From an uncultured Anaerolineaceae bacterium (GTDB lineage: Bacteria; Chloroflexota; Anaerolineae; Anaerolineales; Anaerolineaceae), in the NCBI GenBank assembly GCA_938020565.1, contig CALIHP010000027.1, forward strand, positions 1 to 21,396: DNA of 21,396 bases. The letters are read 5' to 3'. Positions 12,147 to 19,346 of this stretch are shown here, piece by piece (within the stretch, counting starts at the first letter, position 1; the number at the start of each line of letters is the position of its first letter). A program made the translations under genes and the position numbers. The notes beneath the pieces are model-generated. The model did not search any database and was not told the DNA's origin. It saw only the letters and a list, made by a program, of their open reading frames with translations.

Positions 12147-12522
12147 CTATGGTTTCGGGCGCGAAACGAAGTATCACGCTTTCGCGATGGACATCGACGG
12201 GATTCATTTCCCGTCCCGTCTGGAAGCGACGCGCTACGAGCAGCTCAAACAGCTGGCGCAGGCGGGTTTGATCCGCGATCTGGTCGTTCATCCGCGATAC
12301 AAAATTGCGGAAAAGACGCGCGATCCGCATACGGGGAAGACGATCGGAGCGCGATTCTACGAGGGCGATTTTGAATATACGGATGAGCGGGGACGACGAA
12401 TCTGCGAGGACACGAAGGGCGTCCAGACGCCGATGTTCCGATTGAAATGGGACCTGGTGCGGCCACTGTACCCGGATGTTTATTTTATTGTGGTGACGAG
12501 CATGGAGGTTTACGGAAGATGA
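12133..12522 (+). CDS. DUF1064-family putative nuclease
   Basis: 129 residues from ATG 12133; a TTG at 12109 is possible but would lie in the upstream miniprotein gene. DUF1064 features: DGIHFPSRLEATRYEQLKQL, AGLIRDLVVHPRYKIAE, then YEGDFEYTDERGRRICEDTKG and TPMFRLKWDLV. The spaced Glu31, Asp79, Glu92 and Lys95 give an E ... D-x(n)-E-x-x-K layout of the kind seen in PD-(D/E)XK-type nucleases, and the family is suspected to resolve branched DNA in phages, in place of RusA. Location at the end of the early region, before the terminator, is usual for resolvases. Family firm, activity inferred. Confidence 0.82.
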   Translation: MATYDYGFGRETKYHAFAMDIDGIHFPSRLEATRYEQLKQLAQAGLIRDLVVHPRYKIAEKTRDPHTGKTIGARFYEGDFEYTDERGRRICEDTKGVQTPMFRLKWDLVRPLYPDVYFIVVTSMEVYGR

Positions 12523-12713
12523 TAGAACAGGAAATGATCAAGAAAGTCCGAATCGCGAAAGCTGATATCGATATCCGAGGAGACGGCTACGGAAAGATTG
12601 TTATTATCGTCGCGAAAGGGAAATATAAACACGTAACTATCAACGACCTGACTGTACGGCTGGATGACGCGAGGGATAATGATAGTAAATCTGTTCAGAA
12701 TATGGTAAAATAA
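12519..12713 (+). CDS. Hypothetical protein, last early gene
   Basis: 64 residues, ATG 12519 in an ATGA overlap with the DUF1064 gene, with GGAGG about 15 bases upstream. The product (MIEQEMIKKVRIAKADIDIR ... GKIVIIVAKGKYKHVTINDL) looks like three short beta strands plus a basic loop, and ends DNDSKSVQNMVK. The base composition is more AT-rich than upstream. Not recognised. It is followed directly by the structured terminator. Confidence 0.6.
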   Translation: MIEQEMIKKVRIAKADIDIRGDGYGKIVIIVAKGKYKHVTINDLTVRLDDARDNDSKSVQNMVK

Positions 12714-12731
12714 AAGCGTAAACCAGACCCT

Positions 12732-12790
12732 AAAGAAGGCGGTTGACACTGAAACGCAGGAGTTCTGCGCGAATGTCGCCGCCTTCTTTT
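12732..12790 (+). terminator. Structured terminator between early and lysis regions
   Basis: AAAGAAGGCGG (12732-12742) pairs perfectly with CCGCCTTCTTT (12779-12789) and a T-run follows. Inside lie GACA/TGTC (12745-12748 with 12774-12777) and CGCAG/CTGCG (12755-12759 with 12765-12769), so the whole can fold as one three-tier hairpin. A-tract before and T-tract after fit intrinsic termination, possibly in both directions. The long interior is unusual for a simple terminator and could instead be a regulated leader of the lysis genes. Confidence 0.65.
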
Positions 12791-12813
12791 GATTTTATAA
12801 ACGAGGTGAAAAC

Positions 12814-13083
12814 ATGGAAATGGCTACTTATGTTGTGAACGGAATTCCGCTGGTTGCGGTAATTCTCGGATTGGTTGAACTCGCGAAATCGTTCGGCGCG
12901 TCTGGGCGAACGTTGACGGGGATCAGCTTTGTGATCGGCGCCGCGCTCGGGATTTTCTATCAGTTCTCGGTCGCGATTCCTGCGACGGCGGCTGATTGGT
13001 TCGGTGCGATCCTGTTCGGACTTGCGCTCGGGCTGACGGCTTGTAAATTGTATGACGCGGTACGCAGCGCGACGAACGGGTAA
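12814..13083 (+). CDS. Putative holin
   Basis: 89 residues, ATG 12814 with GAGGTG 8 bases upstream; an in-frame ATG at 12820 is two codons further, a dual-start arrangement seen in some holins. Three hydrophobic segments are visible: IPLVAVILGLVELAKSFG (about 10-27), LTGISFVIGAALGIFYQF (about 34-51) and WFGAILFGLALGLTACKLY (about 62-80), with a polar end (RSATNG). It would form membrane lesions letting the endolysin through at lysis. Assignment rests on topology, size and position two genes before the endolysin, since holins share little sequence. Confidence 0.75.
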   Translation: MEMATYVVNGIPLVAVILGLVELAKSFGASGRTLTGISFVIGAALGIFYQFSVAIPATAADWFGAILFGLALGLTACKLYDAVRSATNG

Positions 13084-13091
13084 GGTAATTT

Positions 13092-13529
13092 ATGGATTGG
13101 TGGCAGTTGGCAATTGCAGTGGTGACGGGCGGCGGATTTACGGCGATCGTTAACGCGATTGCCAACCGCCACAGCGTAACAGCAGACGTGTACGAGAGTA
13201 TCAGCCAGTCAGCGGCGACGCTGGCCAAAACATCAGCGGAGCAGGTCGGCGAACTGTTCAAGCGCGTTCACGAATTGGAAGAGCGTGAAAAGGCGCAAAC
13301 ACAGGAGCTGATCGCTTTACGGTCTGAGGTTCGGCAGCTCCAAAGCGAGGTATCAGGAAAGGAAACGAAGATCACGGCGCAGGCAGAGGAAATCGCAAAA
13401 CTGAAGCGCGAGCTGGCGGAGCGCGAACAGGAGATCGAGCGGCTGCGCGAGCGGGTCCAGACGCTGGAAAACGAGCTTCGCGGGCGGCAGGAGGTGAAAC
13501 CGTACAGCTCAGGAGGAGAGGTTGAATGA
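13092..13529 (+). CDS. Membrane-anchored coiled-coil lysis-region protein
   Basis: 145 residues. One N-terminal hydrophobic segment (WWQLAIAVVTGGGFTAIVNA, about residues 3-22) is followed by a long heptad-rich coiled coil (residues 50-135: ELFKRVHELEEREKAQTQEL ... EREQEIERLRERVQTLENEL). Between holin and endolysin this layout fits a lysis accessory protein. It resembles an inner-membrane spanin in shape, but no outer-membrane spanin lipoprotein is visible, and in Gram-positive phages such proteins are annotated only as coiled-coil membrane proteins. The start ATG 13092 has AAGGTAA nearby (weak). The stop overlaps the endolysin start (ATGA). Confidence 0.7.
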   Translation: MDWWQLAIAVVTGGGFTAIVNAIANRHSVTADVYESISQSAATLAKTSAEQVGELFKRVHELEEREKAQTQELIALRSEVRQLQSEVSGKETKITAQAEEIAKLKRELAEREQEIERLRERVQTLENELRGRQEVKPYSSGGEVE

Positions 13530-14254
13530 ATATTACGCTGAAGCAGCCGGTTAAAAGTCCGGCGGTCATTACGAACGGCTTCGGAGATACGGCGGTCGAT
13601 TATTCCCGCTTCGGTTTGAAGGGTCATAACGGGGTCGACTATGCCGGAAACCTCGGCGATCCGGTTTTCGCGGCGGCAGACGGAACGGTCGAGAAGATCG
13701 CCTACGATCCAAAAGGTTACGGGAACTATATCGTTCTGCGCCACGAGGGGGCGACGACGCTGTACGCGCACCTGAAACGGGATATGGTCCGGATCGGGGA
13801 CCGCGTCCGGGCGGGCGACCAGATCGGTGAGATGGGCTACAGCGGGAACGTTGTCCCACGGGGGCCAGAGGGTACGCATCTGCATTTTGGTTTACGCCCA
13901 GCACTATGCAACGAGAAGGACGGCTACGGCGGGTACGTCGATCCGTTGGAATACGTGCGCTGGAGCACAGAAGAAATCGCGCAGGAGGAAGCGGCTAACG
14001 GTATCAGCGTTCCTGATAACGATACGATCCCGTCTATTCCGGGATATCTGAGGATCGTCAGCAAGGTCGCGCCGAACGCGCGCCGTACGCCGGGCGGGGA
14101 GGTGCTGTTCCAGGCGAAGGCGGGCGCGGAGGTGCTGGCGACGGGACGCACTCATGCGGCGGCAGGCCTACTCTGGCGGGAGCTGCTGTTTCCGATCTGG
14201 ATTGCGGAACGGGACTGGGACGGGACGAGGATTTTAGAAAGGAAGCAGGCATGA
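13526..14254 (+). CDS. Endolysin: M23 metallopeptidase with SH3-like domain
   Basis: 242 residues. The M23/LytM peptidase domain (about 12-150) has the zinc ligands in GHNGVDYA (His34, Asp38) and GTHLHFG (His120), with His82 (YAHL) and His118 as catalytic partners. It would cut peptide cross-links of peptidoglycan. The C-terminal 70 residues (LRIVSKVAPNARRTPGGEVL ... LLFPIWIAERDWDGTRIL) resemble a bacterial SH3-type wall-binding domain. There is no signal peptide, so release would depend on the holin. The GGAGGAGAGG site lies at the end of the preceding gene. ATGA overlaps join it to both neighbours. The role as lysis enzyme is supported by domain and by position after the holin. Confidence 0.9.
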   Translation: MNITLKQPVKSPAVITNGFGDTAVDYSRFGLKGHNGVDYAGNLGDPVFAAADGTVEKIAYDPKGYGNYIVLRHEGATTLYAHLKRDMVRIGDRVRAGDQIGEMGYSGNVVPRGPEGTHLHFGLRPALCNEKDGYGGYVDPLEYVRWSTEEIAQEEAANGISVPDNDTIPSIPGYLRIVSKVAPNARRTPGGEVLFQAKAGAEVLATGRTHAAAGLLWRELLFPIWIAERDWDGTRILERKQA

Positions 14255-14433
14255 ACGAGAAGATCGAATTTGACGCGACGGTGTACAAGGTTCAGACGTT
14301 GGCGGACATGGGGATTCGAATCACACTTGATTTGCCGGAGACGGCGATCCCGCAGGCGGCTATGCTGATGGAAACGAAACGGGCGGGAATCCCGCTTAGG
14401 ATCGTCGTTCGGGCGAATGATGAGATTAGCTAA
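14251..14433 (+). CDS. Hypothetical small phage protein, 60 residues
   Basis: ATG 14251 overlaps the endolysin stop (ATGA) and GAAAGGAAGC lies upstream. The product (MNEKIEFDATVYKVQTLADM, then GIRITLDLPETAIPQAAMLM) looks like a small beta-barrel-like fold, and the KVQTLADMGIRITLDLPE string seems to recur in phage proteins of unknown function. Its last 8 bases overlap the convergent ASCH gene's end. Not a lysis protein by any visible feature. Confidence 0.65.
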   Translation: MNEKIEFDATVYKVQTLADMGIRITLDLPETAIPQAAMLMETKRAGIPLRIVVRANDEIS

Positions 14434-14827
14434 CCTCGAAGAAGTTCAGTTTCCCTTTTATCGGACGGAACGGGAGCGGCTCTGCATTATCAAGAAGAAA
14501 GGCGTAGTTTCCGGGAATATGCCAAATCTGATCGTATTCATCTTCGCACTCCGTGACGCAATCGACGAGATCAACCGCGCCGACGACCCCGCCTTTTTCA
14601 AAGTCGGATGGCGACGCAGGCAGGGTAAGATCAATGCCGTCCTCTCTCGCGCCTTTTTCAAGTTCGCGTTTAAATTCGGTGTAATTTTTGACCGGCATGC
14701 CGAATTTTTCCGACGCGTGTACATAAAAGCGTCCGCGATAATCGGTTTTCCAGGTCCGATTTTCGACGGTTTTCACGCCGTGCGCGATAAGCCATGCCCA
14801 CGGTTGGCGAATGCTGAGCGCTTTCAT
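14426..14827 (-). CDS. ASCH-domain protein, minus-strand moron gene
   Basis: 133 residues from ATG 14825-14827. The start MKALSIRQPWAWLIAHGVKT with VENRTW is the classic ASCH signature (a PUA-like beta-barrel with G-x-K-x-x-E motif, thought to bind RNA or modified nucleotides). The middle (FEKGGVVGAVDLVDCVTE) and end (PGNYAFLLDNAEPLPFRPIK) fit too. A longer start at 14875 would cross the promoter and is not preferred. AGAGGAAAGG precedes this start, and TATAAT (14857-14852 on the minus strand) is a good -10, though the -35 is weak. It is the only minus-strand gene besides the repressor (and the edge fragment), convergent with the gene before and divergent from the PP-loop gene. That isolation and its own promoter mark it as a moron, possibly expressed in lysogens. 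Some ASCH proteins act in RNA or base modification; substrate unknown. Confidence 0.85.
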   Translation of the reverse strand: MKALSIRQPWAWLIAHGVKTVENRTWKTDYRGRFYVHASEKFGMPVKNYTEFKRELEKGAREDGIDLTLPASPSDFEKGGVVGAVDLVDCVTECEDEYDQIWHIPGNYAFLLDNAEPLPFRPIKGKLNFFEVS

Positions 14828-14851
14828 TTTATAAGTTTCCTTTCCTCTGGC

Positions 14852-14857
14852 ATTATA
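14852..14857 (-). promoter_or_regulatory. -10 box of the ASCH gene promoter
   Basis: Minus-strand TATAAT sits about 25 bases upstream of the ASCH start codon, a perfect -10 hexamer. No consensus -35 is found at 16-18 bases. A T-rich AGTTTT/GTTTTT stretch is the nearest, so the promoter may be weak or activator-dependent. Confidence 0.45.
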
Positions 14858-14902
14858 CCGCTTCAAGGCTATCAAAAACTACCAATGAGATATGGATAAA
14901 AG

Positions 14903-15634
14903 ATGAAAAAAGAAAGGCTCGAATTACTTTCATCCGAGGACCTGATTCCAATCGTCAGGAAGGAAACAGAGAATCTTATTCTTTATTTTTCCTGTGGTAA
15001 GGACAGTATTGCGATGTGGTTGTATTTGCAGGACAAGGGGTTCAATATTATTCCGGTTTATCTTTATACGGTTCCGGATCTTCGGTCAGACGACGAAAAT
15101 CTTTCGTACTACGAGGATTATTTCGGGCAACATATTATGAGACTTCCGCATCCGCTTTTTTATCAGATGCTGAATGATCTCGTATATCAACCGCCCGAAC
15201 GTGTCGCGACGGTTCTTTCATGGGATTTACCGAATTACCGGTTCGCGGACATTGACGACATCATTGCGGTTGATAAAAATCTGGATTCGTATTATTCAGC
15301 TATGGGTATGCGCATGGCGGATAATCTCGACCGGCGTATGATGATGTATCAGAACGGCGTTCTTGGTTCCAAAGCGCGACGTTTTTATTATGCGATCTGG
15401 GATTGGAATGTCGATCAAGTCGGCGAGATCATTCGACAGCGCAAATGCAAAATCCCAAAGGTGTATCAATTTTCGGGACGTACGATCGCGGCGCTGGATT
15501 ATTTCTATATGAAACCGTTCCGCAAACATTATCCGGATGACTATGAGCGGATTCTCGAATGGTTCCCGCTTCTTGAGGCGGAATTTTATCGATACGAGAG
15601 GTTAGCAAATGGAAAAGAAAACGGTAAAGCTTGA
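14903..15634 (+). CDS. PAPS-reductase-like PP-loop ATPase
   Basis: 243 residues. LILYFSCGKDSIAMWLYL contains the PP-loop SCGKDS (residues 30-35) that binds ATP pyrophosphate in adenylating enzymes such as PAPS reductase, DndC and TilS. GFNIIPVYLYTVPDL completes the first Rossmann strand pair. The rest (DDIIAVDKNLDSYYSAMGMR ... IWDWNVDQVGEIIRQRKCKI) keeps the family shape. The reductase CysH ending motif (ECG-H) is absent, so true PAPS reduction is unlikely. Related genes are frequent in phages, and their role is unsettled: nucleic acid modification or host sulfur metabolism, or co-activation as in IbrA/IbrB pairs. No ParB-type partner is adjacent. Start ATG 14903 has only a weak AAAAG site. 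Codon choice differs from the flanking genes. Confidence 0.82.
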   Translation: MKKERLELLSSEDLIPIVRKETENLILYFSCGKDSIAMWLYLQDKGFNIIPVYLYTVPDLRSDDENLSYYEDYFGQHIMRLPHPLFYQMLNDLVYQPPERVATVLSWDLPNYRFADIDDIIAVDKNLDSYYSAMGMRMADNLDRRMMMYQNGVLGSKARRFYYAIWDWNVDQVGEIIRQRKCKIPKVYQFSGRTIAALDYFYMKPFRKHYPDDYERILEWFPLLEAEFYRYERLANGKENGKA

Positions 15635-16067
15635 AAAAAAGGCAGCAAAGCTGAACAAAAAAAACAGCGGGTTCAACGCGCCAGATTTTGATTCTATGCT
15701 TTTGCCTTACGGTATGGATGGTTTACCGGAACGCGAAGTGTCCAGCGCCGAAGAAACAGCCGCGCAGGAAGTTGATGACATGATGACGCAAATTCGCGAG
15801 AATCGCAAAAGTAATGCTGAGCGTTTCCGGGATATTGAGGCCGGTGAATTCTGGTTTTGCGTCTGCTTTCAGTCGCGCAGTCAAAAAGAAGAGTTCCTTG
15901 CGAAGTTTCTGGACAGGTTTAATCCGGGCAACGCTTCTTTCGGTGATAAGTATGTTTCTGGTTTGGAATTAGCGGCACTTCTGAATATTCCGGTTGAGCC
16001 GATATTTCTCGAAGCTAAAAAGAGCCGCTTAGCTCCGAAGTCTATGAGAGGAATCGAGGTGATCTAA
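15609..16067 (+). CDS. Conserved-looking partner protein of the PP-loop ATPase
   Basis: 152 residues starting within the last 26 bases of the PP-loop gene. The N-terminus is very basic (MEKKTVKLEKKAAKLNKKNS), the middle acidic and helical (EVSSAEETAAQEVDDMMTQI), and the C-terminal half is compact: EFWFCVCFQSRSQKEEFLAK, then GDKYVSGLELAALLNIPVEP. From memory, similar WFCVCFQ ... EFL ... GDKY-x-G blocks occur beside PP-loop genes in phages, without a known role. The tail is KSMRGIEVI. The overlap suggests the two proteins are made in fixed ratio and may act together. Function unknown. Confidence 0.72.
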   Translation: MEKKTVKLEKKAAKLNKKNSGFNAPDFDSMLLPYGMDGLPEREVSSAEETAAQEVDDMMTQIRENRKSNAERFRDIEAGEFWFCVCFQSRSQKEEFLAKFLDRFNPGNASFGDKYVSGLELAALLNIPVEPIFLEAKKSRLAPKSMRGIEVI

Positions 16068-16222
16068 TGAGACGATTAAGGGAATTTGTCGATGATGTTC
16101 GGCGTCGCGCAGGCGGCGCGGCTCGTTCGTATCGCGCTTCTCGTGCTCGTGGGAGTAGCTTTCTCAGCAGCGTGCGAAACAGCGTCCGCTATGCGGCTTC
16201 CGGCGCCGGAAGAGGGGGATAA
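16067..16222 (+). CDS. 51-residue arginine-rich miniprotein
   Basis: ATG 16067 lies in a TAATG overlap with the preceding stop, with GAGGTGAT just upstream. The product (MRRLREFVDDVRRRAGGAAR, SYRASRARGSSFLSSVRNSV, then RYAASGAGRGG) is strikingly rich in Arg, Ser, Ala and Gly with almost no acidic residues. Such a composition suits nucleic-acid binding or an unstructured tail. It ends 6 bases before the terminase start. Small Arg/Ser-rich genes at this place occur in other phages, to my memory. Good ribosome binding site and coupling support expression. Confidence 0.6.
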   Translation: MRRLREFVDDVRRRAGGAARSYRASRARGSSFLSSVRNSVRYAASGAGRGG

Positions 16223-16228
16223 TTAACA

Positions 16229-17932
16229 ATGCCGCCTTTGCGTCTTACGCCCAGATTAATTTCAAAAGCTTGCGAAATGCGGGCTGTTGGCGGTTCTGTT
16301 AAGATGTGCGCAAACCACGCAAAGGTGGCTCATTCTACTTTCGATCGATGGCTTAAACGCGGCGAACTTCTTTCGGATTATCTTCATAACGGCGGAAATT
16401 TCAACGCGGCTGAATCTTATTCTTGGGCTAAAACTGCTGTTGTTTGGTTGCGCGATTTAGAGCGCGAGCTTTCTATTAGCAACGGAGCTCTGACGAAAGA
16501 ACACAAAGCCTGTTTGAAATTATGGGATGAATTCTGTGAAGCGACGGATGCCTGCGTTATCGAGTGTTTAAATACAATCGACAAAGCAAAAAATATTGAT
16601 CCGATATGGGCTGAAAAGACGCTTCGTAAGTTTTTTCCGGATGATTATGAAGAAAAGCCGGAAGCGGAAGCTGAACATGAGGTATTCCAGCGCTCGCCGA
16701 CCCGGCTTACGGCGGACATGATCGCGGGATCGTTCTCGAATTTGCATCTGGATATTCTGGATCACGCGCATACGGAGTACGTGCTTACCGGCGGGCGAGG
16801 GTCGACGAAGTCTTCGTTTATCTCGCTGGAGCTGATCAGTTTGCTTGAGAACAATCCGACCTGGCACGCTCTTGTCCTGAGGCAGGTCGGGAATACGCTT
16901 CGGGATTCGGTTTATTCTCAAATCAGCTGGGCAATTCATCAGATCGGGCACGGGGATCGCTTCAAGTTTACGCTCAGCCCGCTGGAGATTACCTATCTTC
17001 CGACGGGGCAGAAGATTTATTTTCGCGGCGCTGACGACCCGAACAAGATTAAATCGATCAAGCCGGAATTCGGCGCGATCGGTATTCTCTGGTTCGAGGA
17101 GCTTGACCAGTACGACGGCGCAAACGCGATACGGAAGATCGAGCAGTCGGCGATTCGCGGGACGGACAGCGCGTACATTTTCAAATCGTTCAATCCGCCG
17201 CCAACGGCAAATAACTGGGCGAATAAGTATGTCCAGATTCCGAAGGCGAAGCAGCTCCTTCATTTCTCGAACTATCTGGACGTTCCTAAAAAATGGCTGG
17301 GACAGGTTTTTTACGACGAGGCGGAGCATCTGAAATTGGTGAACCCGCGGGCGTATGAACACGAGTACATGGGGATTGCAAACGCTACCGGCGGGCAGGT
17401 TTTCGAGAATGTTATCGCGAGGGAGATTACCGACGCGGAGATCGCGCAGTTTGATCGCGTCGAGCACGGGCTTGACTTCGGGTATTATCCGGACCCGGCG
17501 CATTATGCACGCGTGCACTACGACGCGGCGAGGCTGACGCTGTACGTTTACGGCGAGGTTCGGCGCTATAAGACGAGGAACGAGGAGCTTTTCAAGGCGC
17601 TGACGGCTTATGGGTACAATCCGGCCGACATGCTGATCTGCGACAACGCAGAGCCTAAGAGCGTCGAAGACTTTATTTCTTACGGGGCGAACGCGCGGCG
17701 CGCGGAGAAGGGCGCAGACAGCGTGACATACTCTATCAAATGGCTGCAATCGTTGGCGGCGATTGTGATCGATCCGAAGCGCGCGCCGGAGACGCTGACA
17801 GAATTTCTTGATTACGAGTATGAGCGGACGAAGGACGGCGAGGTTATCAGCGCGTTCCCGGATAAGAATAATCATGCAATCGACGCGGTACGGTACGCGA
17901 CGAATCTGATCTGGCGCAAGCGGGGACAGTAA
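16229..17932 (+). CDS. Terminase: small-subunit-like N-terminus fused to large subunit
   Basis: 567 residues, about 130 longer than a normal PBSX/XtmB-type large subunit. Residues 1-150 resemble a small subunit: a helix-turn-helix (SVKMCANHAKVAHSTFDRWL) and a helical part ending in TLRKFFPDDYEEKPEAEAEH. From 155 the large subunit begins: Walker A GGRGSTKS (188-195), Walker B AIGILWFEELDQ (283-294, catalytic Glu290 or 291), coupling motif near KSFNPP, and RNase H-like nuclease acids Asp416 (HGLDFG), Asp472 (CDNAEP) and Asp552 (HAIDAVRY). One chain could therefore recognise, cut and pump DNA into the prohead. Base and codon use changes near base 16680, inside the gene. The start ATG 16229 has AGAGGGGGAT upstream, and the stop overlaps the portal start. 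Confidence 0.93.
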   Translation: MPPLRLTPRLISKACEMRAVGGSVKMCANHAKVAHSTFDRWLKRGELLSDYLHNGGNFNAAESYSWAKTAVVWLRDLERELSISNGALTKEHKACLKLWDEFCEATDACVIECLNTIDKAKNIDPIWAEKTLRKFFPDDYEEKPEAEAEHEVFQRSPTRLTADMIAGSFSNLHLDILDHAHTEYVLTGGRGSTKSSFISLELISLLENNPTWHALVLRQVGNTLRDSVYSQISWAIHQIGHGDRFKFTLSPLEITYLPTGQKIYFRGADDPNKIKSIKPEFGAIGILWFEELDQYDGANAIRKIEQSAIRGTDSAYIFKSFNPPPTANNWANKYVQIPKAKQLLHFSNYLDVPKKWLGQVFYDEAEHLKLVNPRAYEHEYMGIANATGGQVFENVIAREITDAEIAQFDRVEHGLDFGYYPDPAHYARVHYDAARLTLYVYGEVRRYKTRNEELFKALTAYGYNPADMLICDNAEPKSVEDFISYGANARRAEKGADSVTYSIKWLQSLAAIVIDPKRAPETLTEFLDYEYERTKDGEVISAFPDKNNHAIDAVRYATNLIWRKRGQ

Positions 17933-19344
17933 TGAACGTTTTTACAGCGGCTATCGATTGGCTGAAAGGAATATGGAATAAGATGATCGGCGCAAAGACA
18001 ATCAAAGACGTTTTCGCGGTCGAGACGGCGACGTCGCAGGAAATGCAGGAGAGTATTCGGACGTGGTCGGATTTATACCTGAACCGCGCGCCATGGCTGA
18101 ATCAGGACGTTCGCGGACTGAATCTTCCGGCGGCGATCGCGGGCGAGATTGCGCGGGCGGTGACGCTGGAGCTGCGCTATCGTTGTATGGGGTCGTCGCG
18201 TGCAGACTATCTGTCGGTGCAGCTTGAACCAGTCATGCGGACAATCCGGCAGACGGTTGAGTACGGCGAAGCGCACGGCGGCGTCATTCTCAAGCCATAT
18301 CCGAGCGACGGACGAATCAGCGTCGACGTGGTTCAGGCGGACGCGTTTTTCCCGATCGCTTTTGACGGCGAAGGGAATATTACCGACGTGGTTTTTATCG
18401 ACCGGCGCAAGATCGGGAAGGATTACTATACGCGGCTGGAACGGCATGAACCGACGGGGACCGGCTATCGGATTACGAACCGGGCGTACCGGTCCGACAG
18501 CGAGTCAACGCTGGGAACGCCGGTCGCGCTGACGAGCGTGGATGACTGGGCGGGACTGGCAGACGACGCGACGATCGAGAATATCGACCGTCCGCTTTTC
18601 GCTTACTTCCGCGCGCCGTTTGCGAATAACATCGATCCGTCATCGCCGTTGGGGGTTTCCTGCTATGCGCGCGCGGTGAAGCTGATTGAGGACGCGGATA
18701 AGCAGTGGTCGAACCTGCTCTGGGAATTTGAATCGGGACAGCGGGCGCTGTACGCGGATATTACGGCGTTTCAGCGTGAGAAAGACGGTTCATTTATTCT
18801 CCCGAATAAGCGGCTTTACCGAGCGCTGAATCTGGACGCGAGCAAGAGTATCGGCGACGAGCTCGGCTTCCATGAATGGACGCCGACGCTTCGCGAGGCG
18901 AATATCCTGAACGGGTTGGACGCAATCCTGAAGCGGATCGAGTTTACCTGCGGGCTGGCGTACGGTACGATCAGTGATCCGAATATCGAGGCGAAGACGG
19001 CGACGGAGATCGTTACGACGCGTCAGCGGTCTTATTCGACGATTGTCGACAGCCAGAAGGCGCTTGAGCAGACGTTGAATCAGCTGACATGGGCAATGGA
19101 CGTGTACGCGACGCTCTACAGCATGGCTCCGGCGGGCGTTTTCCGGCTTTCGTTTGATTTTGATGATTCGGTCGTTGTGGACCGGGAAGCGCAGTTTTCG
19201 CAGGATTTGCGGCTTGTCCAGGCTGGGCTGATGAGTAAGGTTGAGTTCCGGATGCGGAACATGCGCGAGGACGAGGCGACAGCTAAGAAGATGATCGCCA
19301 GCGTTCAGGCGGAGACGCCGACCGACTTATTCCAGGGCGGTTAA
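17932..19344 (+). CDS. Portal protein, SPP1 Gp6-like
   Basis: 470 residues, start in a TAATG overlap with terminase. The protein has the typical Gp6-family layout: N-terminal helical region (TSQEMQESIRTWSDLYLNR), a domain with NIDPSSPLGVSCYARAVKLI, EDADKQWSNLLWEFESGQ and FHEWTPTLREANILNGLDAI, then LAYGTISDPNIEAKTATEIV and TTRQRSYSTIVDSQKALEQT, which form the wing, stem and crown elements. Twelve copies form the ring through which DNA enters the head and to which terminase docks. Gene order terminase-portal-MuF protein is standard, and length agrees with the family. No tail genes are within the window. Confidence 0.9.
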   Translation: MNVFTAAIDWLKGIWNKMIGAKTIKDVFAVETATSQEMQESIRTWSDLYLNRAPWLNQDVRGLNLPAAIAGEIARAVTLELRYRCMGSSRADYLSVQLEPVMRTIRQTVEYGEAHGGVILKPYPSDGRISVDVVQADAFFPIAFDGEGNITDVVFIDRRKIGKDYYTRLERHEPTGTGYRITNRAYRSDSESTLGTPVALTSVDDWAGLADDATIENIDRPLFAYFRAPFANNIDPSSPLGVSCYARAVKLIEDADKQWSNLLWEFESGQRALYADITAFQREKDGSFILPNKRLYRALNLDASKSIGDELGFHEWTPTLREANILNGLDAILKRIEFTCGLAYGTISDPNIEAKTATEIVTTRQRSYSTIVDSQKALEQTLNQLTWAMDVYATLYSMAPAGVFRLSFDFDDSVVVDREAQFSQDLRLVQAGLMSKVEFRMRNMREDEATAKKMIASVQAETPTDLFQGG

Positions 19345-19346
19345 TC

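Noticed and set aside
12743..12771. TTGACA inside the terminator hairpin as a late promoter
   Set aside because: No -10 hexamer at 16-18 bases (TGCGCG at 17), and the bases belong to the paired stem.
14417..14899. 160-residue rightward frame opposite the ASCH gene
   Set aside because: The minus strand carries the full ASCH signature with promoter and ribosome binding site; the plus frame has neither.
16568..17875. 435-residue leftward frame opposite terminase
   Set aside because: Antisense shadow; the rightward frame has all terminase motifs and the leftward product is Arg/Val-rich without domains.
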